Under the pieces are notes generated by a model, which did not search any database, was not told the origin of the DNA, and saw only the letters and a program-made list of their open reading frames with translations. The translations under genes were made by a program, and so were the position numbers. A stretch of DNA of 64,000 nt from Chitinophaga varians. GTDB lineage: Bacteria > Bacteroidota > Bacteroidia > Chitinophagales > Chitinophagaceae. Below are positions 44,166 through 52,887 of the stretch, piece by piece. Each line of letters begins with the position of its first letter. Position 1 is the first letter of the stretch. Location: assembly GCF_012641275.1 (NCBI RefSeq), contig NZ_JABAIA010000002.1:620001-684000 (forward strand), given 5' to 3'.

Positions 44166-44227
44166 GTACACGTGCATAATCAAAATCGATATACGCCTTC
44201 CTCCGCAAAGAGGAAGGCTTTTTTTTT
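44156..44227 (+). promoter_or_regulatory. Attenuator: antiterminator segment and intrinsic terminator before ilvE
   Basis: The terminator is GCCTTCCTC (44195-44203), loop CGCAAA, GAGGAAGGC (44210-44218), then nine T (to 44227), ending 34 nt before ilvE. The segment CGGAGGA (44156-44162), which overlaps the last leader codons, is perfectly complementary to TCCTCCG (44199-44205), the left arm and loop of the terminator. A ribosome stalled in the Val/Ile run leaves 44156-44162 free to pair and block termination. A ribosome at the stop codon (44163) covers it, and the terminator forms. Confidence 0.82.
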
Positions 44228-44261
44228 GACCACTACAGTTTGACGCTAATAATTCAATTTT

Positions 44262-45164
44262 ATGTATAGCTATTACAACAACGACACCTTTCTTTATCTC
44301 GACGGTCAGTATCTGAAAGCAACAGCCGCCACCACAGACCTTTTCGGTCAATCGCTCCACTACGGTTACGCCGTATTTGAAGGTATCCGCGCTTATAAAA
44401 CAGCCAACGGAGAAGTAAAGATCTTTAAAGCGAAGGAACACTTCGACCGTCTGAAGCGCTCCTGCGAACTGATCCACATCCCTTACAAATTCGACAATGA
44501 AGAACTGATCGCGGCCTGTTACAAAGTGTTGGAGATGAACAACATGGAGGAAGCCTACATCCGTCCGCTGGTGTTCTGTCCGCCGAACATGACCCTGAAA
44601 GCAGCGAGCGAATCCAATATACTCATCTGCGCATGGGAATGGGGTGCTTACCTCGGTGAAAAACTCCTCCGCATCATGACCTCCTCTTACGAAAGACCGA
44701 ACCCGAAAGCGTTCCAGATAGAATCCAAATCGGCCGGCCTGTACGTAAACTCGATACTGGCCTCACAGGAAGCAAAACAAAAAGGATACGATGAAGCACT
44801 GTTGCTGGATATGAATGGTAATGTTGCGGAAGGCCCCGGCGCTAACATCTTCTTTGAAAAAGACGGAAAGATCTTCACTCCCCCTCCCGGTAACATTCTC
44901 CCCGGCATTACCCGCGCCACCGTTATCGAACTTTGCCACGAACTGCAAATCCCGATCGAAGAAAAACTGTTCACCATCGATGAATTAAAACAAGCTGACG
45001 CTGCCTTCTTCTGCGGTACCGCTGCAGAAGTAGTAGGCCTCGAATCTATCGACGGACAGGCTTTCGGCAAACCATGGGCTTCTTCCCTCGGAAAAGTATT
45101 ACAACAGGCATATAAAGCGAAAGTGCTCGACAAAACCTTCCAGCGCGAAGCGCAGTTGGCATAG
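44262..45164 (+). CDS. ilvE: Branched-chain amino acid aminotransferase
   Basis: The 300-residue fold-type IV PLP enzyme has the PLP Lys156 in IESKSAGLYVNS and the class IV signature EALLLDMNGNVAEGPGANIFF with Glu190. The length equals that of E. coli-type BCAT. It transfers the amino group from glutamate to the 2-oxoacids of Leu, Ile and Val, the last step of their synthesis. It is the first structural gene of the ilv operon, directly behind the attenuator. The next gene, ilvD, is 253 bp downstream. Confidence 0.96.
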   Translation: MYSYYNNDTFLYLDGQYLKATAATTDLFGQSLHYGYAVFEGIRAYKTANGEVKIFKAKEHFDRLKRSCELIHIPYKFDNEELIAACYKVLEMNNMEEAYIRPLVFCPPNMTLKAASESNILICAWEWGAYLGEKLLRIMTSSYERPNPKAFQIESKSAGLYVNSILASQEAKQKGYDEALLLDMNGNVAEGPGANIFFEKDGKIFTPPPGNILPGITRATVIELCHELQIPIEEKLFTIDELKQADAAFFCGTAAEVVGLESIDGQAFGKPWASSLGKVLQQAYKAKVLDKTFQREAQLA

Positions 45165-45417
45165 CAGTAGCTGTTAGTATTTTAGCTGTCAGTGCTAAAT
45201 GCTGACAGCTAAAAACTAAAAGCTTCCCTTGAACTTTGTAAAACGAAAAACAGAGAATCCGCAACAGTAAAGGGTTTGGAAGAACCGGAGGCAGATTTGA
45301 AGACCGGTTTACCGAAAATATTTGGTTTGAATTTGCCGGCCTCACCGGGTAATTTGTGATGGATTTTTAAAATAGGATTACTATAAACAGCTGGTAATCC
45401 GGGTAATAACAACAGCA
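45165..45417 (+). promoter_or_regulatory. 253-bp ilvE-ilvD spacer with inverted repeats
   Basis: A perfect 12-bp hairpin TTTAGCTGTCAG/CTGACAGCTAAA (45181-45192, 45202-45213) lies within a run of AGCTnnn-like heptamers. A GGATTAC/GTAATCC hairpin (45375-45381, 45394-45400) ends 17 nt before the ilvD ATG. The first lacks a T-run and so is not a normal terminator. No promoter or known riboswitch was recognised. The spacer may set the stability of the polycistronic mRNA. Confidence 0.5.
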
Positions 45418-47097
45418 ATGGAATTAAACAAATACAGCAAAACGATTACACAGGACCCTACGCAGCCCGCTGCGCAGGCACAGCTCTACGGTATCGGCCT
45501 CACTGAAGAAGACCTGAAGAAAGCGCAGGTCGGCATCGCCTCCATGGGCTATGATGGCAATACCTGTAATATGCACCTCAATGACCTCGCACAGGATGTG
45601 AAAAAAAGCGTCTGGGCCAACGACCTCGTCGGCCTGACATTCCACACCATCGGCGTCAGCGACGGCATGAGCAACGGTACGCCCGGTATGCGCTACTCCC
45701 TGGTAAGCCGCGATCTGATCGCTGATTCCATTGAAACTGTTTGTGGGGCGCAGTACTACGATGCGCTCATCACCGTGCCCGGCTGTGATAAAAACATGCC
45801 CGGCTCCCTGATGGCCATGGGCCGCCTCAACCGCCCGTCCATCATGGTGTACGGCGGTACCATCGCACCCGGTAAATACAAAGGACAGGACCTGAACATT
45901 ATCTCCGCTTTCGAAGCGCTGGGCCAGAAAATGGCCGGCAAGCTTGACGAAGGCGACTTTAAAGGCATCGTACAAAACTCCTGCCCCGGCGCCGGCGCCT
46001 GCGGCGGTATGTACACGGCCAATACCATGTCTTCCGCTATCGAAGCATTAGGTATGAGCCTGCCTTACAGCTCATCCAGCCCCGCACTGAGCAAGGAAAA
46101 GAAGGAAGAATGCGCCAACGCCGGCAAATACATCCGCCTGCTCCTGGAAAAAGATATTAAACCAAGGGACATCATGACCAAAGAGGCTTTTGAAAATGCC
46201 CTCACCGTGATCATGGCCCTGGGTGGCAGCACCAACGCCGTACTGCACTTTATCGCCATCGCGAAATCCGTGGGCGTGCCGCTGACACTGGAAGATTTCC
46301 AGCAGTCAAGCGACAAAACCCCGCTGATCGCTGACCTGAAGCCAAGCGGTAAATATCTCATGGAAGACCTCCACAATATCGGTGGCGTGCCTTTAGTGAT
46401 GAAATACCTGCTGAAACAAGGTCTCCTGCATGGTCACTGCATGACCGTGACCGGCAAAACCATCGCTGAAAATCTGGAAAGCGTTCCGGATATTGATTTC
46501 GGCAAACAAGAAATTATCGTTCCTACGGAGAAGCCACTGAAAGCCAGCGGCCATATCCAGATATTATACGGCAACCTCGCCGAAAAAGGCTCCGTAGCCA
46601 AAATCACCGGTAAGGAAGGCGAACAGTTCACAGGACCTGCACGCGTGTTCGACGGTGAATTTGAGCTCATCGCCGGTATTCAGTCCGGAAGAGTGCAACA
46701 GGGGGACGTGGTGGTGATCCGCCAGGTAGGCCCGAAAGGCGCACCCGGTATGCCTGAAATGCTGAAACCTACCAGCGCTATCATGGGCGTGGGACTGGGC
46801 AAAAGCGTGGCACTGATCACCGACGGCCGCTTCTCCGGTGGCACTCACGGTTTCGTGGTAGGCCACATTACACCGGAAGCATTCGAAGGCGGTAACATCG
46901 CGCTGGTAGAAGACGGTGACATCATCGAAATAGATGCAGTGAACAATACAATCAATATGAAAGTGAGCGACGAAGAACTGGCTGCCCGCAGGGCCCGGTG
47001 GACCGCTCCGGCATTGAAGGTATCCAATGGAATCTTATTTAAGTACGCAAAACTTGTTAAAAATGCTACAGAAGGATGTGTTACCGATGAAAGCTGA
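45418..47097 (+). CDS. ilvD: Dihydroxy-acid dehydratase
   Basis: The 559-residue protein is of the IlvD/Edd family. The iron-sulfur ligands are Cys50 (DGNTCNMHL), Cys123 ([11 protein letters not shown]) and Cys195 ([16 protein letters not shown]). It dehydrates 2,3-dihydroxy-3-methylbutanoate and -pentanoate to the 2-oxoacids of Val and Ile. The C-terminal [20 protein letters not shown] is the second family signature. Its end overlaps the start of ilvB by 11 bp. Confidence 0.97.
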   Translation: MELNKYSKTITQDPTQPAAQAQLYGIGLTEEDLKKAQVGIASMGYDGNTCNMHLNDLAQDVKKSVWANDLVGLTFHTIGVSDGMSNGTPGMRYSLVSRDLIADSIETVCGAQYYDALITVPGCDKNMPGSLMAMGRLNRPSIMVYGGTIAPGKYKGQDLNIISAFEALGQKMAGKLDEGDFKGIVQNSCPGAGACGGMYTANTMSSAIEALGMSLPYSSSSPALSKEKKEECANAGKYIRLLLEKDIKPRDIMTKEAFENALTVIMALGGSTNAVLHFIAIAKSVGVPLTLEDFQQSSDKTPLIADLKPSGKYLMEDLHNIGGVPLVMKYLLKQGLLHGHCMTVTGKTIAENLESVPDIDFGKQEIIVPTEKPLKASGHIQILYGNLAEKGSVAKITGKEGEQFTGPARVFDGEFELIAGIQSGRVQQGDVVVIRQVGPKGAPGMPEMLKPTSAIMGVGLGKSVALITDGRFSGGTHGFVVGHITPEAFEGGNIALVEDGDIIEIDAVNNTINMKVSDEELAARRARWTAPALKVSNGILFKYAKLVKNATEGCVTDES

Positions 47098-48811
47098 GAA
47101 AGCTGATAAGCGGTTGTCTGCAAAGCCTGTTATTACCGGCTCAGAAGCTGTGATCCGTTCCCTCATCGCCGAAGGGGTGGACACCATCTTCGGTTATCCC
47201 GGCGGGGCCATCATGCCTATCTATGATGCCCTGTATGATTTCCAGGACCAGGTACATCATATCCTGGTAAGGCATGAACAGGGTGCTACACATGCGGCCC
47301 AGGGTTATGCCCGCAGCTCCGGTAAAGTAGGAGTGGCCTTCGCCACCTCCGGCCCGGGCGCTACCAACCTGGTCACCGGCCTTGCAGACGCTTATATGGA
47401 CAGTACTCCCATGGTATGCATCACCGGTCAGGTGGCTGCTTCCCTGCTGGGTACCGACGCCTTCCAGGAAACAGACGTGATCGGTATCACCATGCCTATC
47501 ACTAAATGGAATATACAGGTGACCCGCCAGGAAGATATTCCCGGCGCTATCGCCAAAGCTTTTTATATCGCCCGCAGCGGCCGTCCGGGCCCCGTGCTGG
47601 TGGATATCACCAAAAATGCACAGGTGGGTGAATGTGAATATGAGTATGTACCGTGCACGCATATACGTAGCTACCAGCCGGTACCGGAATTGAGACTGGA
47701 CGCGGTGAAAGAAGCGGCTGCACTGATCAACTCGGCAAAGAAACCTTATCTGCTGGTAGGTCATGGCGTACTGTTGTCCGGCGCTGAGAAAGAACTGATA
47801 GCGCTGGCAGAGAAAGCACAGATACCCATGGCTTCCACACTGCTCGGTTTGTCTGCCGTTCCGGTAGATCACCCGCTGTACGTAGGTTTGCTGGGCATGC
47901 ACGGCAACTATGCACCGAATATCCTCACCGGTGAATGTGATACCGTTATCGCAGTAGGCATGCGTTTCGATGACCGTGTAACCGGCGACGTGAGCACTTA
48001 TGTGGCCAACGCAAAAGTTATTCACATCGAAATCGACGCAGCCGAAATCAATAAAATCATCAAAGCGGACGTGGCCCTGCATGCAGATGCTAAAACCGCG
48101 TTGCAGGCTCTGCTGAAGGAAGTACAGCCCGCTAAACATGACGAATGGCTCGCAGAATTCAGGGCTGCCGACAAAAAGGAATATGATAAGGTTCAGCATA
48201 ATGAACTGTATCCTGAAACCGGTGAACTGAAAATGGCGGAAGTAGTTCGCCTGATCTCTGAAAAAACAAAAGGAGAAGCGGTGCTGGTAACAGACGTAGG
48301 GCAGCACCAGATGATCGCTTCCCGTTATTACCGCTTCAAAAATCCAAATACCAACATCACTTCCGGTGGCATGGGCACCATGGGCTTCTCACTGCCAGCC
48401 GCCATGGGCGCTAAAATGGGCACACCGGAAAAAGAAGTCGTGGCGGTTATCGGTGATGGCTGCTTCCAGATGACCCTCCAGGAGCTGGGCACCATTTACC
48501 AATCCAAAATAGGCGTGAAGATCGTGATCCTGAACAACAACTTCCTCGGCATGGTACGCCAGTGGCAGCAGCTGTTCTTCGATAAACGTTATTCTTCTAC
48601 TGAAATGGTCAACCCCGACTTCGTTCAGATCGCCAAAGGATTTTTTATCCCGGGCAAAAAAGTCACTGCCAGAGAAGATATCTCCGCTGCCATTGATGAA
48701 ATGCTGGCCACTGACGGCGCTTACCTGCTGGAAGTAGTGGTGGAAAAAGAAGACAACGTGTTCCCGATGATTCCTGCCGGCACGCCTGTTACCACTATCA
48801 GACTGGAATAG
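47087..48811 (+). CDS. ilvB: Acetolactate synthase large subunit
   Basis: The 574-residue thiamine-diphosphate enzyme has the catalytic Glu64 in [31 protein letters not shown] [20 protein letters not shown], and the TPP/Mg motif starting GDGCFQMTL and ending [11 protein letters not shown]. It joins two pyruvates, or pyruvate and 2-oxobutanoate, as the first common step. Three ATGs are in frame (47027, 47063, 47087). The last is chosen: it has GAAGGA ten bases upstream and gives a normal N-terminus before [17 protein letters not shown], with an 11-bp overlap with ilvD. Confidence 0.96.
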   Translation: MKAEKADKRLSAKPVITGSEAVIRSLIAEGVDTIFGYPGGAIMPIYDALYDFQDQVHHILVRHEQGATHAAQGYARSSGKVGVAFATSGPGATNLVTGLADAYMDSTPMVCITGQVAASLLGTDAFQETDVIGITMPITKWNIQVTRQEDIPGAIAKAFYIARSGRPGPVLVDITKNAQVGECEYEYVPCTHIRSYQPVPELRLDAVKEAAALINSAKKPYLLVGHGVLLSGAEKELIALAEKAQIPMASTLLGLSAVPVDHPLYVGLLGMHGNYAPNILTGECDTVIAVGMRFDDRVTGDVSTYVANAKVIHIEIDAAEINKIIKADVALHADAKTALQALLKEVQPAKHDEWLAEFRAADKKEYDKVQHNELYPETGELKMAEVVRLISEKTKGEAVLVTDVGQHQMIASRYYRFKNPNTNITSGGMGTMGFSLPAAMGAKMGTPEKEVVAVIGDGCFQMTLQELGTIYQSKIGVKIVILNNNFLGMVRQWQQLFFDKRYSSTEMVNPDFVQIAKGFFIPGKKVTAREDISAAIDEMLATDGAYLLEVVVEKEDNVFPMIPAGTPVTTIRLE

Positions 48812-48916
48812 TACTACCCGATCAACAGACAAGTAAATAAATTTTTTACAAGAATTGCCTCTCTTTTTGCCCGGCCAAAGGCCAAAAAAAGGAGGGAGGA
48901 TGCCCAAGCTGTTTTT

Positions 48917-49447
48917 ATGCAAAAAGAATATACAGTCACGGTTTATACGGAAGACCGTATAGGTATTACCAACCGTATCACCATTATATTTACCCGCAGA
49001 GGGATCAATATCACCAGCCTGACAACTGCTGAGACAGAGATTTCCGGCGTGTACAAGTTTATTATAACGGTGATGTCTACACGTGAAAAACTGGATAAGG
49101 TGGTCGGTCAGATCGAGAGACTGATTGAAATTCACCGTGCCTTTGTACACGAGGAAGATGAAGTGGTGTACCAGGAACTGGCATTGTATAAGATTTCCAC
49201 CAAATCACTGGAATCCGGTGATATCGAACGGCTGATCCGCGACCATCATGCGCGTATCCTGACGATCACGGCAGACTATTTCGTGATCGAGAAAACCGGT
49301 CACCAGCAGGAGCTGACAGACTTCATTAAAAAGCTGGAGCCCTATGGTCTGATAGAATATTCCAAAAGCGGAAGAGTGGCCATTGTGAAATGGAGCCGCC
49401 GCTTCCACGAACACCTGAAAGAACTGCAGGCCTCATCGGAAGCGTAA
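48917..49447 (+). CDS. ilvN: Acetolactate synthase small (regulatory) subunit
   Basis: The 176-residue protein has an N-terminal ACT domain (YTVTVYTEDRIGITNRITII and RRGINITSL, about 4-75) and an IlvN/IlvH C-terminal domain. It activates the large subunit and gives feedback inhibition by valine. The 105-bp gap after ilvB carries a CCGGCCAAAGGCC palindrome and GGAGGGAGG about 20 bp before the ATG. A 20-codon out-of-frame ORF (MPKLFLCKKNIQSRF...) begins at 48899 right after that purine run and overlaps the start of ilvN. Confidence 0.94.
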   Translation: MQKEYTVTVYTEDRIGITNRITIIFTRRGINITSLTTAETEISGVYKFIITVMSTREKLDKVVGQIERLIEIHRAFVHEEDEVVYQELALYKISTKSLESGDIERLIRDHHARILTITADYFVIEKTGHQQELTDFIKKLEPYGLIEYSKSGRVAIVKWSRRFHEHLKELQASSEA

Positions 49448-49498
49448 GCTGCCGATAGCCGCAACATAAACAAGCCTTTATTCATTTACTTAAAATTT

Positions 49499-49540
49499 AC
49501 AGCTAATAGCTAATGGCTAGTAGCTAAAAGCTAAAAACAC
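49499..49540 (+). repeat. AGCTAAx heptamer array before ilvC
   Basis: Five consecutive 7-bp units (AGCTAAT, AGCTAAT, GGCTAGT, AGCTAAA, AGCTAAA) start near 49501 and end about 10 bp before the ilvC ATG. The unit resembles the AGCT-rich spacer between ilvE and ilvD, and its period equals that of the AATTACG arrays. Confidence 0.75.
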
Positions 49541-49545
49541 AAAAC

Positions 49546-50589
49546 ATGGCAACCATCAATTTTGGAGGTGTACTCGAAGAAGTAGTAACCAGGGAAGAAT
49601 TCCCAATGGAAAAAGCACGGGAAGTCCTGAAAAACGAAGTTATCGCTGTTATCGGTTATGGCGTACAAGGCCCCGGCCAGGCACTGAACCTGAAAGATAA
49701 TGGCTTCAATGTTATCGTTGGTCAGCGTAAAAATTCCAAAACCTGGGATAAAGCAGTAGCTGATGGCTGGGTTCCGGGCGAAACTTTATTCGATATCGAA
49801 GAAGCTGCTGCCAAAGGTACTATCATCCAGTTCCTGTTGTCCGACGCAGGTCAGATCACCCTGTGGCCTACCCTGAAACAACACCTGACTCCTGGTAAAG
49901 CACTGTACTTCTCCCATGGATTTGGTATCACCTATAAAGAGCAGACCGGTATCATTCCGCCTGCTGACGTAGACGTAATCCTGGTTGCTCCCAAAGGCTC
50001 CGGTACTTCCCTGCGCCGCCTGTTCCTGGCTGGTCAGGGCCTGAACTCCAGCTACGCTATCTTCCAGGACGCTACCGGCCGCGCGAAAGAACGCGTAGTA
50101 GCACTGGGTATCGGCGTGGGTTCCGGTTACCTGTTTGAAACAGATTTCAAGAAAGAAGTATTCTCTGACCTCACCGGCGAACGTGGTTCACTGATGGGCT
50201 GTATCCAGGGTATCTTCGCTGCTCAATACGAAACACTGCGCAGAAACGGTCACTCTCCGTCTGAAGCATTCAACGAAACCGTAGAGGAACTGACTCAGTC
50301 CCTGATGCCGCTCGTTGCTGAAAACGGTATGGACTGGATGTACGCTAACTGCTCTACTACCGCTCAGCGTGGTGCGCTCGACTGGTGGAAGAAATTTAAA
50401 GACGCTACCCAGCCGGTATTTGACGAACTGTACGCCAGCGTAGCCGCCGGTAAAGAAGCTGCCCGTTCTATCGCTTCCAACAGCACTCCGGATTACCGCG
50501 AGAAACTGAACGAAGAACTGAAAGAACTGCGCGAAAGCGAAATGTGGCAGGCGGGTGCAGCTGTTCGTAAGCTGAGACCAAACGCTTAA
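49546..50589 (+). CDS. ilvC: Ketol-acid reductoisomerase (NADP+)
   Basis: The 347-residue class I-length enzyme has an N-terminal Rossmann fold with VIGYGVQGPGQALNLKDNG (about 35-53) and the basic VGQRKNSKTW loop that favours NADPH. The helical C-terminal domain carries the metal-binding Asp/Glu residues (DLTGERGSLMGCIQGIFAAQYE). It isomerises and reduces acetolactate and acetohydroxybutyrate. Codon use is very uniform, as in highly expressed genes. It is flanked by heptamer repeats on both sides. Confidence 0.97.
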   Translation: MATINFGGVLEEVVTREEFPMEKAREVLKNEVIAVIGYGVQGPGQALNLKDNGFNVIVGQRKNSKTWDKAVADGWVPGETLFDIEEAAAKGTIIQFLLSDAGQITLWPTLKQHLTPGKALYFSHGFGITYKEQTGIIPPADVDVILVAPKGSGTSLRRLFLAGQGLNSSYAIFQDATGRAKERVVALGIGVGSGYLFETDFKKEVFSDLTGERGSLMGCIQGIFAAQYETLRRNGHSPSEAFNETVEELTQSLMPLVAENGMDWMYANCSTTAQRGALDWWKKFKDATQPVFDELYASVAAGKEAARSIASNSTPDYREKLNEELKELRESEMWQAGAAVRKLRPNA

Positions 50590-50591
50590 TC

Positions 50592-50657
50592 AATTACGAA
50601 TTACGAATTACGAATTACGTCTTGTAATTCGTAATTCGTAATTCGCAATTCGTAATT
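50592..50657. repeat. Inverted AATTACG heptamer arrays forming a long hairpin between ilvC and ilvA
   Basis: Four tandem AATTACG units (50592-50619) are followed by a short TCT-type loop and five TGTAATT/CGTAATT/CGCAATT units (50623-50657). The arms pair almost perfectly over about 28 bp. The array starts 2 bp after the ilvC stop and ends 9 bp before the ilvA ATG, so it fills the spacer. The same unit occurs at 3776-3898. Confidence 0.92.
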
Positions 50658-50666
50658 CAAAAAAAT

Positions 50667-51926
50667 ATGTCCTCTAACTTAATATCTGGCGTTAGCCCGC
50701 TCAATATCCTCGATGCATCGGTGAAATTGAAGCCTGTGGTGAACCGCACGCCGTTGACTTATAGCGCTACGCTTTCCCGTCGCTATAACTGTGATGTATA
50801 TCTGAAAAGAGAGGATATGCAGATTGTACGCTCCTACAAACTCCGCGGGGCCTACAACCTGATTAGCAGCCTGCCCGCCGATCTGCTGGCCAAAGGCGTT
50901 ACCTGCGCCAGCGCAGGCAACCATGCACAAGGCTTTGCCTATGCCTGTAAAGCCATGAACATCAAAGGCGTGGTTTTCATGCCGATCATCACACCAAAGC
51001 AAAAAGTAAATCAGGTCAATATGTTCGGGGGCGATAACATCGAAATACGCCTCACCGGTGATACTTTCGATGACTGCTCCACAGAAGCACAGGCCTTCAC
51101 CGCTGCCCATGGGATGACTTTCATTCCCCCTTTTGATAACGCTAAAATTATTGAAGGGCAAGGCACCGTGGCAGTGGAAATTCTGGAAGACCAGACCAAC
51201 ATCGATTACCTGTTTGTCCCCGTAGGCGGTGGTGGCCTCGCTGCCGGTACCGGCACCTACTTCAGGACTTACAGCCCTAAAACCCGCATCATAGGTATTG
51301 AACCGGAAGGCGCCCCTTCCATGCTCCGCGCCTTTGAAAATGGCGGCCCGGTGACCCTCGATGAAATTGAACGTTTTGTAGACGGCGCTGCGGTAAAAAG
51401 AGTAGGGACGCTCAACTACCAAATATGCCGCGAAGTGCTGGATGAAATGCACCTCGTGCCGGAAGGTATGGTGTGCTCCACTATCCTCAAACTGTACAAT
51501 GAAGACGCCATCGTGGTAGAACCTGCCGGCGCGCTCTCTATCACAGCCCTTCAGGACTATGCGGAAGAAATCAAGGGGAAAAAAGTAGTCTGCATTATCA
51601 GCGGCAGCAATAACGATATCGACCGCATGCAGGAAATAAAGGAACGCTCACTGCTGTACGAAGGACTGAAGCATTACTTTATTGTACGCTTTGCACAGCG
51701 CCCGGGCGCACTCAGGGAATTCCTGAACCATATCCTGGGGCCTAACGACGATATCACCCGCTTTGAATTCATTCAGAAACATAATAAGGAAACAGGCCCC
51801 GCACTGGTAGGCATAGAACTGAAGTGCAGGGAGGATTATGATACCCTCATCGCCAACTTCCGGAAATATAATTTTCAGTTCACCGAACTGAATAAAGATG
51901 ATAACCTGTTTGGTTATCTTGTTTAG
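50667..51926 (+). CDS. ilvA: Threonine dehydratase (biosynthetic, short form with one ACT-like domain)
   Basis: The 419-residue fold type II PLP enzyme has PLP Lys58 in KREDMQIVRSYKLRGAYNL, SAGNHAQGFAYA for substrate binding and VGGGGLAAGTGTYF for the phosphate. A C-terminal ACT-like regulatory domain starts near YEGLKHYFIVRFAQRPGALREF. It deaminates Thr to 2-oxobutanoate for Ile synthesis. At 419 residues it has a single regulatory domain, unlike the 514-residue E. coli enzyme. It closes the ilv operon, before the terminator at 51959. Confidence 0.95.
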   Translation: MSSNLISGVSPLNILDASVKLKPVVNRTPLTYSATLSRRYNCDVYLKREDMQIVRSYKLRGAYNLISSLPADLLAKGVTCASAGNHAQGFAYACKAMNIKGVVFMPIITPKQKVNQVNMFGGDNIEIRLTGDTFDDCSTEAQAFTAAHGMTFIPPFDNAKIIEGQGTVAVEILEDQTNIDYLFVPVGGGGLAAGTGTYFRTYSPKTRIIGIEPEGAPSMLRAFENGGPVTLDEIERFVDGAAVKRVGTLNYQICREVLDEMHLVPEGMVCSTILKLYNEDAIVVEPAGALSITALQDYAEEIKGKKVVCIISGSNNDIDRMQEIKERSLLYEGLKHYFIVRFAQRPGALREFLNHILGPNDDITRFEFIQKHNKETGPALVGIELKCREDYDTLIANFRKYNFQFTELNKDDNLFGYLV

Positions 51927-51958
51927 AGTTTGACAAATAGTTGTTTTAAGAGTAATAT

Positions 51959-51990
51959 AAGCCTGGTCATTTTTATGAACGGGCTTTTTT
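51959..51990 (+). terminator. Terminator of the ilv operon
   Basis: AAGCCTGGTCAT (51959-51970) pairs with ATGAACGGGCTT (51975-51986), with one G-T pair and one mismatch, and a T-run reaches 51990. It overlaps the stop codon of the opposite-strand gene at 51989. Confidence 0.78.
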
Positions 51991-52591
51991 ATTGCTCCAC
52001 TATTGCGCTCAAGGTGGCCAGATATTCGTCTTTTAAGTAAGGGTGCAAATCCTCTTCATTCAGCATGGCCTGGATCTTTTTGATGATAACCAGTTTCACT
52101 TCCAGTGTCATGGGATCATTTTTCTCCAGCTGCTGCTTTACGGTATCATAAAAAACCACGATGGCTTTTTTCCTGGGTGCAATGTCAGGGACAGACAACA
52201 GGTATTCCCATCTTTTCGCCCATGTCTGATACTGCGGAAAAACACGGATATGCAGCGCTACATAAAAGTTGACTTTCCTGTTGCCGGACGCGGCCACCAG
52301 ATAATCAAACATGGCATCGGTAGGTGTCAGTCCATACCGCCATACCATGTTACCTAAAGCAGACACAACGTTGATTTGCAGTTTCACATTGTCGGGAAAC
52401 TGTATGCCAATAGCCACCAGTATAGCTCCCAGCTCGTTGTCGGACAATACCGGCGTATAGAACGTTGATACTTCGGCCCGCGGTATTTTTTCAAATTCCC
52501 TTATATATGTTTCCAGTTCCTGCTCAGAGAGTTGCTGCCAGTTGAGGAGCTTGTCTTTCAGGGAGTGTAAGGCGTCTGTTTTTAATTTCAT
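51989..52591 (-). CDS. Unrecognised 200-residue protein downstream of the RHS toxin gene
   Basis: The product is soluble, mostly helical by composition, with no signal peptide and no known motif that I recognise. It contains LGAILVAIGIQFPDNVKLQINVVSALG and repeated helical stretches reminiscent of HEAT-like repeats. It is the third gene after the RHS gene on the same strand, 27 bp after the 84-residue ORF. Base composition is visibly richer in A+T than the neighbouring ilv genes. It could be a second immunity protein or unrelated cargo; the sequence alone does not decide. Confidence 0.65.
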   Translation of the reverse strand: MKLKTDALHSLKDKLLNWQQLSEQELETYIREFEKIPRAEVSTFYTPVLSDNELGAILVAIGIQFPDNVKLQINVVSALGNMVWRYGLTPTDAMFDYLVAASGNRKVNFYVALHIRVFPQYQTWAKRWEYLLSVPDIAPRKKAIVVFYDTVKQQLEKNDPMTLEVKLVIIKKIQAMLNEEDLHPYLKDEYLATLSAIVEQ

Positions 52592-52618
52592 GGTTGGAAT
52601 AGTTAGCTGCTTTAAAAA

Positions 52619-52873
52619 TCAGTCATCTGATAATATGTCGTCATATAAGTTCCCGGTGGATACCTGGTTCCAATGTGCGCCATATTGTTCGTGCACTACC
52701 ACTAATGCTAATAAAGATAAGGGGTTAAAAGCAGAAATACGCATATCTTTTTTGGAGGCTGTCCGGTAAGTGATTTCTGCTTTCGCCTCATCCATTTCCA
52801 ACCTTATGGCGTAGCCTTTTTCCTTGATGGTATACAAGGCGATGTTGTAGGTGTTCATGGCTTCTGTTAACAT
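52619..52873 (-). CDS. Small unrecognised 84-residue protein in the RHS cassette
   Basis: The ORF starts MLTEAMNTYNIALYTIKEKG; the second Met (52858) is an alternative start. It has no signal peptide and no membrane helix apart from a moderately hydrophobic PLSLLALVVV stretch (about 52-61). It lies 14 bp after the 310-residue gene and 27 bp before the 200-residue gene, all on one strand, so co-transcription is likely. I do not recognise the family. Confidence 0.6.
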   Translation of the reverse strand: MLTEAMNTYNIALYTIKEKGYAIRLEMDEAKAEITYRTASKKDMRISAFNPLSLLALVVVHEQYGAHWNQVSTGNLYDDILSDD

Positions 52874-52887
52874 GCGGTTGATTTAAA

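Noticed and set aside
45235..45330. Possible cobalamin or other riboswitch before ilvD (GAATCCGCAACAG ... GGCAGATTTGAAGACCGG).
   Set aside because: Conserved core boxes of the cobalamin, TPP and SAM riboswitches are not present in the right order. Only short inverted repeats are supported.
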